Positions 31,344-37,858 of a stretch of 64,000 nucleotides of DNA are shown one piece after another. Made by a program: the position numbers and the translations under genes. Below the pieces are notes generated by a model. It ran no database searches, had not been told where the DNA came from, and worked only from the letters and a program-made list of their open reading frames with translations. The stretch lies in NCBI RefSeq assembly GCF_014654675.1, contig NZ_BNBC01000013.1, forward strand, positions 79,542 through 143,541, written 5' to 3'. Numbering within the stretch: position 1 is the stretch's first letter; each line of letters begins with the position of its first letter. This DNA is from Streptomyces spiralis. GTDB taxonomy: Bacteria > Actinomycetota > Actinomycetes > Streptomycetales > Streptomycetaceae.

Positions 31344-31722
31344 TCAACATGTTTTTCTCCACGCTGACGTCCCTGCTTCCAGCCGACTGCTGTACCGGTA
31401 TCCGTCACCCCGCTGCACAAGCCGTAGATTCCAGTGGGAGACGTTGTTCGATGGAGATCAGTCCGCGCCGGACGACGACGGTGGTGCCGTCTTCCCTGGT
31501 CTCCTTCTTCTCGTCGGTGAGGACGAGGCCGGTGCCCTTGGAGCCGGGATCGATGCGTAGCTGGACGCCGTCGACTTCCGACTCGGCGAGTGTGCGGTCC
31601 TTGAGCCGGATGGTGAAGGGGACCTGCCGGGCGACCACGGCCCGTCCCTTGCCCAGGAGCTCCCGGGCGCGGGCGGGGTGGCAGGGCATGAGCGGCCGCC
31701 CGTCTCTGGACAGCACGAACAC
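31344..31722 (-). pseudogene. iscB remnant with internal deletion (RRXRR domain + C-terminal tail)
   Basis: The N-terminal part is clear IscB: VFVLSRDGRPLMPCHPARAR (PLMP motif), RAVVARQVPFTIRLKD, and the RuvC-I strand LRIDPGSKGTGLVLTD with its catalytic Asp. After GLISIEQR the family sequence stops. In the next frame the DNA then reads SHWNLRLVQRGDGYRYSSR before a TGA at 31344, which fits the extreme C-terminus of IscB proteins. About 300 residues (bridge helix, HNH, RuvC-II/III) are therefore missing and the frame is broken. A GTG at 31722 with GGAGC upstream is the likely start. The protein cannot be a nuclease. Confidence 0.75.
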
Positions 31723-32030
31723 CCTGCTCGCTCCGGCTCCGCCCTGGTACGTCCTGCCGTGTGCGGAGACGTCACCGTCTCCCTCCTCTGCCGCCTGCGC
31801 CGCCGTGGCGGCGTTTTCGGCGTGACGCCGACGGGTGCCGGTGCCGGACCCGTCGGTCTCCCCTCGCCCATGTTCCCTGCCGGTGCCCCGCGCGGCGGCG
31901 GGGTGTCCGTGAGCCGTTTCGTCCCTGCTCCCAGGGTTGTCTGCTCCCACGGATTCCAGAGCAGGCTGCTGAGGAAGCACAGCCTGGTGGGTCTGCTCGC
32001 CTGCGGGAAAACGTAGTCATCGGGGGCACC
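31723..32030 (-). ncRNA. Omega-RNA (HEARO-like) leader of the iscB remnant
   Basis: In intact loci the guide RNA lies directly upstream of iscB. Here the minus strand over that interval is rich in ordered hairpins. CAGGCTG/CAGCCTG (31962-31986) has a CTTCCTCAG-containing loop reminiscent of the HEARO consensus; CCCTG-GGAG-CAGGG, CCCCGC/GCGGGG, GACGGGT/ACCCGTC and GGCGT/ACGCC pairs follow in series down to the PLMP-coding part. The frame is open through it, as in some iscB loci. The guide would lie at the far (high-coordinate) end. Family membership is my recognition, not a covariance search. Confidence 0.5.
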
Positions 32031-32334
32031 TCCCTGATCGTCCGATCGTGATGACTGGGGCTGGTCACTCGGCAGCCTTGCGGCTGGGGAGCGAGTGACC
32101 TCCCTTCCTGTGTGCGACTGTGACCGTAGTGACCAAGGCCCTCACGCAGCGCGCAATGCGTTCGAAGATCGCCGGTAAGTGCGGATCTCTCATATCCCTC
32201 GTACGGACAGGCGATCTCCCTGGTACAAGACGGTCGCGGCTGCTCGATGTCTGTTTGCTGCCGTACCTGGCGGCCCAAGGCCGTGCCGTACGGAAGCGGG
32301 CGACGCACTCGTCCGGTCGCCTACTGTTCCCCGC
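32031..32334. other. Gap between the iscB element and ridA
   Basis: About 300 bases with lower GC and no gene I can support. It should contain the outer end of the IscB element, the source of its guide, and the ridA promoter. Short words repeat (GGTCACTCGGCAG and GAGCGAGTGACC form a partial dyad near 32063-32100), but no clear terminal repeat was found. Confidence 0.45.
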
Positions 32335-32724
32335 ATGACAGAGCGACGGGCGATTCTCAGCGGTTCGGTGTTCGAGGAGCGGATCGGGTACGCACGGGCC
32401 GTGGTGGACGGGGAGTGGGTGCACGTCTCCGGGACGACCGGGTACGACTACGCGACGATGACGATCTCCGAGGACGTGGTGGAGCAGGCCGAGCAGTGTC
32501 TGCGGAACATCGGGGCCGCGCTGAAGGAGGCGGGGTGCGGGTTCGAGGACGTGGTGCGGGTGCGGTATCTGCTGCCCGTGCGGGAGGACTTCGAGCCGTG
32601 CTGGCCGGTGCTGCGGCGGGTGTTCGGCGAGGTACGGCCGGCGGCGACGATGATGGTGTGCGGGCTGGCGGACCCGCAGATGAAGATCGAGATAGAGGTG
32701 TACGCGCGGCGGCGGACCGCCTGA
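32335..32724 (+). CDS. RidA family protein (YjgF/YER057c/UK114)
   Basis: A 129-residue trimer-forming protein. RidA enzymes deaminate reactive enamine/imine intermediates and protect PLP enzymes. Segments typical of the family are FEERIGYARAVVDGEWVHVSGTTG, the catalytic Arg in VVRVRYLLPV and the closing strand MKIEIEVYA; the Glu of the classic RidA is replaced in this subgroup (Rid4-7-like), so the substrate may differ. The ATG is chosen over an in-frame upstream start because family members begin at TERRAILSGS. It lies beyond the iscB remnant and is not in an operon. Confidence 0.9.
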   Translation: MTERRAILSGSVFEERIGYARAVVDGEWVHVSGTTGYDYATMTISEDVVEQAEQCLRNIGAALKEAGCGFEDVVRVRYLLPVREDFEPCWPVLRRVFGEVRPAATMMVCGLADPQMKIEIEVYARRRTA

Positions 32725-32778
32725 CCTCGTACGGGCGCCTCTTCCGCGCTCACGGGCGCCCGCTCCGGCCTGTCACGG

Positions 32779-34239
32779 TCACTCCCTCTCCAGCAGCCCC
32801 GCCAGGTCCAGGGCCGTCGCGATGCGTACGGCCACGTCCTCGGCGTAGGCCGCGTCGGAGCGTTCGAAGGGGCTGCGGCCGGAGCAGCGCAGGAACGTGA
32901 CGACGCCCAGGGTGCGGCCGCGGCTGCGCAGCACGGCGCACAGCGCGTGCACGGTGTCGGCGGGCCACTGGCGGGTCTGGGCCCAGGCGCGTGCCTGGTC
33001 GGCCGGGACCGTGCCGACGGTGGCGCGGACGGCGCCGGTCCGTTCGATGCACTGCAGGGCGGGGTGTCCCTCGCCGTAGCGGACGGGCAGTCCGGCCCGG
33101 CCGGTGAGCAGGCTGGGTCCGGGGCCGTCGGAGGGGGTGGCGGCGACGCGTACCAGCCGCAGCGGGGTGGTGGGCTCGCCGTCCTCGGGGGCGGTGCCGC
33201 CGGCCACCCGGTCGACGAGGGCGTGGTCGGCGAAGCCGGCGAGGGCGAAGTCGAGGTGGACGGTCGCGGCCTCCGCGGGGTCCTCGCACTCGGCGGCGGC
33301 GCGGGCGGCCCGGTGCAGTTGGTTGGTGCGGAACCGCAGCAGCGAGGCTTCCTGCTCGCCGTGCTTGGCCTCGGTGACGTCGACGAAGAGCCAGGCGACG
33401 CCGAGTGGCACGGGTTCCTCGGCCAGCGGTGAGGCGAGCCGGACGAATCCGCTGCGCCAGCATCGCCGCCGGTCGCCCTCCGGGGCGCGCACGCTCACCC
33501 AGATCTCGGCGGGTGCGGGCGGTGCGCCTTCCGCCAGGACGTGGGTGAGCGCGCTCTCGAGTTCTTCCACGCCCTGGGAGAGCAGTTCGCCGAGGGGGCG
33601 TCCGAGTGCGGCGGTGCGGCCGGTGCCGAGAGCCCGGGCGGCGTGGGCGTTGACGACGGCGGGCCGCAGGTCGGCGTCGACGAGGACGACGCCCCAGGAC
33701 GCCTCTTCGAACAGGGCCTCGCTGAGGGCGATGGACCGCTCCAGGTCGATCTGTGTGTGCACCTCGCTGAAGGCGCAGTACAGGCCGGCCGGTTTGCCGT
33801 CGGGTCCACGTACGGCCGCGGACTGGGTGCGTACGAGGACGCGGCCGCCGTCCTTGGTGAGGAGGGCGAACTCGTGGACCTGGCGTCCGCGTGCGTGCAT
33901 GGCGGACATCAGCCGCCGTTCGACCTCCTCGGCGTCCGCGCTGCGTACGGCCCATCCGGCGAAGCCGTGCCGGCCGACCGCCTCGGCGGCCGTCCACCCG
34001 AGGATGCGTTCGGCCTCGCGGTTCCAGTGGGTGACGACGCCGCCCGCGTCGAAGGCGCAGAGGGCGGCGTCCATGCCGTCGAGCAGGGCGGCGAGCAGGT
34101 CGGAGCCGTCGGGACCGCCAGGGCCACTGGTGCCACTGGGGTGTTCGGGGCTGTCGAGGGCCCCCGGACCGTCCCGTTCCGGCTCGGGCTCGTCGGGCCC
34201 GAGCTCGTCGGTGGTCCCACTACGCCGGGAAGCACTCAC
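32779..34239 (-). CDS. PAS-PAS-GAF sensor protein without output domain
   Basis: About 486 residues from the GTG at 34239, preferred because CAGGGGGTCC precedes it; an ATG at 34314 would add 25 residues. After an acidic, Pro-rich N-terminus, a first PAS domain (LLDGMDAALCAFDAGGVVTH) is followed by a second (SWGVVLVDADLRPAVVN) with its PAC segment. A GAF-like C-terminal domain ends AVRIATALDLAGLLERE. Neither a histidine kinase, PP2C (SpoIIE) nor GGDEF module is present, so it must act through partners. The family of such PAS-GAF proteins is common in Streptomyces. The ligand is unknown. Confidence 0.8.
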   Translation of the reverse strand: MSASRRSGTTDELGPDEPEPERDGPGALDSPEHPSGTSGPGGPDGSDLLAALLDGMDAALCAFDAGGVVTHWNREAERILGWTAAEAVGRHGFAGWAVRSADAEEVERRLMSAMHARGRQVHEFALLTKDGGRVLVRTQSAAVRGPDGKPAGLYCAFSEVHTQIDLERSIALSEALFEEASWGVVLVDADLRPAVVNAHAARALGTGRTAALGRPLGELLSQGVEELESALTHVLAEGAPPAPAEIWVSVRAPEGDRRRCWRSGFVRLASPLAEEPVPLGVAWLFVDVTEAKHGEQEASLLRFRTNQLHRAARAAAECEDPAEAATVHLDFALAGFADHALVDRVAGGTAPEDGEPTTPLRLVRVAATPSDGPGPSLLTGRAGLPVRYGEGHPALQCIERTGAVRATVGTVPADQARAWAQTRQWPADTVHALCAVLRSRGRTLGVVTFLRCSGRSPFERSDAAYAEDVAVRIATALDLAGLLERE

Positions 34240-34631
34240 CTGGACCCCCTGCAGGCTGCGTCCGCACACACGGCGCGTCGGTTCACTCACTGGCTTTCGT
34301 TCACTGGCCTTCATTCAACTTGAACGTGACGCAGCGCACATCGGGTTCCCGCAAGATTGAAGGAATCGTTGTACGCGGAAAATCCCCGTGGACCTGGAGC
34401 GAACCCGAGACGAACACGGTGGCTGTGCGCCGCCGCCGTCAGCCGCAGGGTCAGCCAGAGGTCGGTCTCGTCCGGGAGTACGTACCGCTCGGTCTCGGTG
34501 AGGCCGCTCCAGCCGGTTGCGTCCGCTGGGCTCGCGCACCTCGTCGAGGGTCGTCGCGGCGGGCGACGCGATCACGTTGTGCACCACGTGTGGTGGCAGT
34601 CCCGGGGCACGCGCGCGTGGGCCTGGGATCG
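34240..34631. other. Intergenic region with a possible frameshifted small gene
   Basis: Between the SIS and PAS-GAF genes the minus strand has two adjacent stretches with coding-like third-position GC: about 34500-34600 reads VHNVIASPAATTLDEVREPS, and 34370-34500 in another frame reads LTETERYVLPDETDLWLTLR. Joined by a one-base shift they would make one protein of about 70 residues, but no start with a ribosome binding site is visible. It may be a decayed gene. The PAS-GAF promoter must also be here. Confidence 0.3.
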
Positions 34632-35387
34632 TCAGCGCCGGTAGAAGATCCGGTCCGCGTACTGCTCGAAGACCTTGCCGTTCCACTCGTGGCCGCCGTC
34701 GACGTTGCCGGAGCGCAGCAGCGGGGGCTCGATGCCGCGGTCGGCCAGGACGCCGGCGGTGGTGGCCATGACCGCCTGGAGAAGGGCCGAGGTGACGACC
34801 GTGGAGGCCGGGGCGAAGGGCGCGGGGACGGTGTCGAGGGTGAGTTCGGCGTCGCCGACGGCGATCTTGGAGTCCAGGACGACGTCGCAGTGGTCCTTCA
34901 GATACGTCCCCGACACGTGGCGGGACGTGGTCTGGGTGGCGTAGGCCACCGACGTCACTCCGATGACCTTCACGCCCAGGGCGCGGGCGTTCATGGCCAT
35001 CTCGACGGGGAGGGCGTTGCGGCCGGACAGGGAGACGATCACCAGGGCGTCGCCGGAGCGGATGGGGGAGCAGTCCAGGACGGCGGCGGCGAGGCCGTCG
35101 ACGCGTTCGAGGGCGGAGCCCAGGGTGGCGGGCATGACGTCGACGCCGACGGCGCCGGGGACGGCGAGGAGGTTCATCAGGGCGAGGCCGCCGGCCCGAT
35201 AGACGACGTCCTGGGCGGCGAGGGAGGAGTGTCCGGCGCCGAAGGCGAACAGGCGGCCGCCGTCGGCCACGGTGTCGGCGAGCAGGGTGCCGGCGGCCGT
35301 GACGGACTCGGCCTCCTCGTCACGGACCCGCTGGAGCAGGCCGATGGCCGCGTCGAAGAACTGGCCGGCCAACGTGCGGTCGCTCAT
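34632..35387 (-). CDS. SIS domain phosphosugar-binding protein
   Basis: A 251-residue protein of the SIS (sugar isomerase) fold, close to the UPF0309 group. The N-terminal helices lead into GGRLFAFGAGHSSLAAQDVV and the phosphosugar-binding loop DALVIVSLSGRNALPVEMAM, followed by GVKVIGVTSVAYA. Related proteins bind amino-sugar phosphates such as GlcNAc-6-P or MurNAc-6-P. ATG at 35387 with GGAGGGACC upstream; a longer start is possible but unlikely. It diverges from dmdR1, and a DasR-like site lies 100 bases upstream, which supports an aminosugar role. Confidence 0.88.
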   Translation of the reverse strand: MSDRTLAGQFFDAAIGLLQRVRDEEAESVTAAGTLLADTVADGGRLFAFGAGHSSLAAQDVVYRAGGLALMNLLAVPGAVGVDVMPATLGSALERVDGLAAAVLDCSPIRSGDALVIVSLSGRNALPVEMAMNARALGVKVIGVTSVAYATQTTSRHVSGTYLKDHCDVVLDSKIAVGDAELTLDTVPAPFAPASTVVTSALLQAVMATTAGVLADRGIEPPLLRSGNVDGGHEWNGKVFEQYADRIFYRR

Positions 35388-35696
35388 GCGGGGTCCCTCC
35401 GGATGCCTGTGGATGCCGTGGACGGCTGTGAGGATGTCTGGGGGCGTCTGCGGGGCGTCTGCCCATGCCCCTGTGCCGCGGATCACGGTGAGGTCTGGAC
35501 CAGAGTCCTGTCAATACGGCCGGGTACGCCGCCGGGCGTGTTCCCGGCCGCCGCGACCGTCCGGAATCGCGGTCTGCGACGCGGGGTTCCGTCGGCACGC
35601 CCCGGTTGTCAGTGGTATGCGTCAGAATTGAGTTCAGGGCCAGCGCACGCGCCTGGGAGCCGCCGAGCTTCCGGCAGAGGTAATCGAGGGGCACGT
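35388..35696. other. SIS-dmdR1 divergent promoter region
   Basis: A 309-bp gap containing the promoters of the SIS gene (minus) and dmdR1 (plus), and the dre-like site at 35489-35504. I see no classical iron box (TTAGGTTAGGCTCACC-type) here. No ORF is convincing. Confidence 0.55.
35489..35504 (-). promoter_or_regulatory. DasR-responsive element (dre) candidate
   Basis: TGAGGTCTGGACCAGA matches the dre consensus A(C/G)TGGTCTAGACCA(G/C)T at 12 of 16 positions, with GGTCT and GACCAG exact around the centre. It lies about 100 bases upstream of the SIS gene. DasR is the GntR-family GlcNAc regulator of Streptomyces, and its targets are aminosugar genes. Confidence 0.55.
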
Positions 35697-36482
35697 ATGT
35701 CCGGACTGATCGACACCACGGAGATGTATCTCCGCACCATCCTCGAGCTGGAGGAGGAAGGCGTCGTCCCGATGCGCGCCCGGATCGCCGAGCGGCTGGA
35801 CCAGAGCGGGCCGACGGTGAGCCAGACGGTCGCGCGCATGGAGCGCGACGGCCTGGTCTCGGTCGCTCCGGACCGGCACCTGGAGCTCACGGACGAGGGC
35901 CGCCGGCTGGCCACGCGCGTGATGCGCAAGCACCGGCTCGCGGAGTGTCTGCTGGTCGACGTGATCGGCCTGGAATGGGAGCAGGTGCACGCCGAGGCCT
36001 GCCGCTGGGAGCATGTGATGAGCGAGGCCGTCGAGCGCCGCGTGCTGGAGCTGCTGCGGCACCCGACCGAGTCGCCGTACGGCAACCCGATCCCGGGCCT
36101 GGAGGAGCTGGGCGAGAAGGACCACGCCGACCCGTTCCTGGACGAGGGCATGGTGTCGCTGGCCGACCTCGACCCGGGCTCGGACGGCAAGACGGTCGTC
36201 GTCCGCCGGATCGGCGAGCCCATCCAGACGGACGCGCAGCTGATGTACACGCTGCGCCGCGCGGGCGTGCAGCCCGGCTCGGTGGTGAGCGTGACGGAGT
36301 CGGCGGGCGGTGTGCTGGTCGGCAGCGGCGGCGAGGCCGCCGAGCTGGAGGCGGAGGTCGCCTCCCACGTCTTCGTCGCCAAGCGCTGACCGCTGGTTCC
36401 TCCTGCCCCTCTGCGTCGCGGATCCAGCGCGTCGAAGCGCAGCGCGCGGGCGCCGGGCGTGCGAGGCTGTCGCGTGAGGCAT
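35634..36482 (-). other. Open frame antiparallel to dmdR1 (adm position)
   Basis: The minus strand opposite dmdR1 is open for 282 codons. In S. coelicolor an antiparallel gene named adm has been reported at exactly this place, with effects on siderophore and antibiotic production. The predicted protein here is Arg/His/Ala-rich, as expected from the antisense of a GC-biased gene, so open length alone is weak evidence. I record it because of the earlier report, not because composition supports it. Confidence 0.3.
35697..36389 (+). CDS. dmdR1: DtxR-family iron-dependent repressor
   Basis: A 230-residue metalloregulator that binds Fe(II) and represses siderophore (desferrioxamine) and iron-uptake genes. 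The wHTH (1-73) contains MRARIAERLDQSGPTVSQTV. All ligands sit at DtxR numbering: site 2 Met10, Cys102, Glu105, His106; site 1 His79, Glu83, His98. A C-terminal SH3-like domain (about 150-230) is present. The length equals S. coelicolor DmdR1, and the SIS neighbour matches too. ATG after GAGGGGC. A second open frame runs antiparallel across the gene. Confidence 0.95.
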   Translation: MSGLIDTTEMYLRTILELEEEGVVPMRARIAERLDQSGPTVSQTVARMERDGLVSVAPDRHLELTDEGRRLATRVMRKHRLAECLLVDVIGLEWEQVHAEACRWEHVMSEAVERRVLELLRHPTESPYGNPIPGLEELGEKDHADPFLDEGMVSLADLDPGSDGKTVVVRRIGEPIQTDAQLMYTLRRAGVQPGSVVSVTESAGGVLVGSGGEAAELEAEVASHVFVAKR

Positions 36483-36525
36483 ATGACTCGTGGGGGTGGG
36501 GGAGGATGTGCCGCAGACGTGTGGA

Positions 36526-36558
36526 GGGCCCCGGCGCCGTGTGGTGGCGCCGGGGCCT
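36526..36558 (+). terminator. dmdR1 terminator
   Basis: A perfect 12-bp stem, GGCCCCGGCGCC (36527-36538) with GGCGCCGGGGCC (36546-36557), loop GTGTGGT. It lies 140 bases after the dmdR1 stop. The remainder of the 423-base gap to the next gene holds short unconvincing ORFs and the dyad at 36725-36740. Confidence 0.7.
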
Positions 36559-36724
36559 GTCCTCCCCTGTAGCGACCCGGAGCCCCGAGCTCTCAGGGTC
36601 GTCCCCCGCGGACCCCTTTTCCCCGAGTGGTCCGCCTCCCGTTGAAGATCTCCCCCCGGTGGCGGCGATCATGCGTTGCGGGGGGTCACTCGAACGAGGG
36701 GTGTTGACGGCGGGAAAGGCGTTT

Positions 36725-36740
36725 TCGAATAGGCATTCGA
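36725..36740 (+). promoter_or_regulatory. Dyad TCGAAT-AGGC-ATTCGA over a promoter
   Basis: A perfect 6-4-6 inverted repeat lies 16-21 bases after TTGACG (36704-36709), so it would cover a -10 region. It resembles the actinobacterial LexA box TCGAAC-N4-GTTCGA with the same C-to-T change in each arm. It is 72 bases before the hydrolase ATG. The regulator is not known. Confidence 0.45.
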
Positions 36741-36812
36741 TAGCCTGTGGGTGATGGGCCGCAGGGCCCGCGCTACGGGAATGGGCAGCGAGCTAGGGGG
36801 GTGCCAGGGCCA

Positions 36813-37781
36813 ATGGCGCGGCGCATCGACGTGACCGGGGCGGGCGGCGTACGGCTCGCCGCCTGGGAGTTCGCGGAACCCCGGAAGACAGCACCAGGCA
36901 ACTCGGCTTCGGACAGCACCGCACCGCGTACCTTCGTACCGTCGCAGGCGGCACCGTACGAACCGCACGAGCCCCACGAACCGCACGCCGGCCACGAGGC
37001 CGAACTCCGCCCGCCCACCGGCGTGCTCTTACTCCACGGGCTCATGGGCCGCGCCTCCCACTGGGCCGCCACCGCCCGCTGGCTCTCCGAGCGGCACCGG
37101 GCCGTCGCCCTCGACCAGCGCGGCCACGGCCAGAGCCAGAAACCCCCGCAGGCGGCCTACACCCGCGACGCCTACGTCGAGGACGCCGAGGCGGCCGTGG
37201 AACAGCTCGGCCTCGGCCCGGCCGTCCTCATCGGGCACGCCATGGGCGCACTGACCGCCTGGCAGCTCGCCGCGAAACGCCCCGACCTCGTGCGCGGACT
37301 GATCATCTGCGACATGCGGGCCTCCGCCCTCGGCGCGGCCTCCCAGCGCGAGTGGGAGGACTGGTTCAAGTCCTGGCCCCTGCCCTTCGCCACCCTCGCC
37401 GACGTCCGCAAGTGGTTCGGCGAGGACGACCCCTGGGTGGAGCGCCCTAACCCGGCCCGCGGCGAGTTCTACGCCGAGGTCATGCACGAGTGCCCCGACG
37501 GCTGGCGCCCCGTCTTCGAACCCGACCGGATGCTCACCTCCCGCGAGACCTGGGTCTACGACGCCCACTGGGAGGAACTGGCCCAGGTCCGGTGCCCGGC
37601 CCTCGTCGTACGCGGCCTCGACGGCGAACTCGGCCGCGCCGAGGCCCAGGAGATGGTGCGCGTCCTCCCCCACGGCCAGTACGCGGAGGTCGCCGACGCC
37701 GGCCACCTCGTCCACTACGACCAGCCGGACGCCTGGCGCGCGGCGATCACTCCGTTTCTGGACGCGGTCCTGACCGGGTGA
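36813..37781 (+). CDS. Alpha/beta hydrolase with a TTA codon
   Basis: A 322-residue alpha/beta-hydrolase. The oxyanion-hole motif is VLLLHGLMG (about 71-79), the catalytic strand shows VALDQRGHGQS, the nucleophile elbow is IGHAMGALTAW, where Ala replaces none of the G-x-S-x-G core except that the usual Ser reads M (GHAMGA), so the nucleophile is unusual or missing. The final His lies in DAGHLVHYDQPDAW. Codon 73 is TTA (37029-37031), so translation should need bldA tRNA. The N-terminus has a PHEPHEPHEPHAGHE low-complexity run. ATG start at 36813. Confidence 0.87.
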   Translation: MARRIDVTGAGGVRLAAWEFAEPRKTAPGNSASDSTAPRTFVPSQAAPYEPHEPHEPHAGHEAELRPPTGVLLLHGLMGRASHWAATARWLSERHRAVALDQRGHGQSQKPPQAAYTRDAYVEDAEAAVEQLGLGPAVLIGHAMGALTAWQLAAKRPDLVRGLIICDMRASALGAASQREWEDWFKSWPLPFATLADVRKWFGEDDPWVERPNPARGEFYAEVMHECPDGWRPVFEPDRMLTSRETWVYDAHWEELAQVRCPALVVRGLDGELGRAEAQEMVRVLPHGQYAEVADAGHLVHYDQPDAWRAAITPFLDAVLTG

Positions 37782-37858
37782 GGACCCGAGAACAGGTCCG
37801 CACGACCTGTCTCCACCTCCTCATCCCCTGCCGACCCGGCTGACCCCTCGTCTCCGGC

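Noticed and set aside
31344..31440. TnpB C-terminus/right end instead of IscB tail
   Set aside because: One frame (STACAAG) faintly recalls TnpB tails, but LVQRGDGYRY in another frame fits the IscB C-terminus and agrees with the IscB N-terminus on the same strand.
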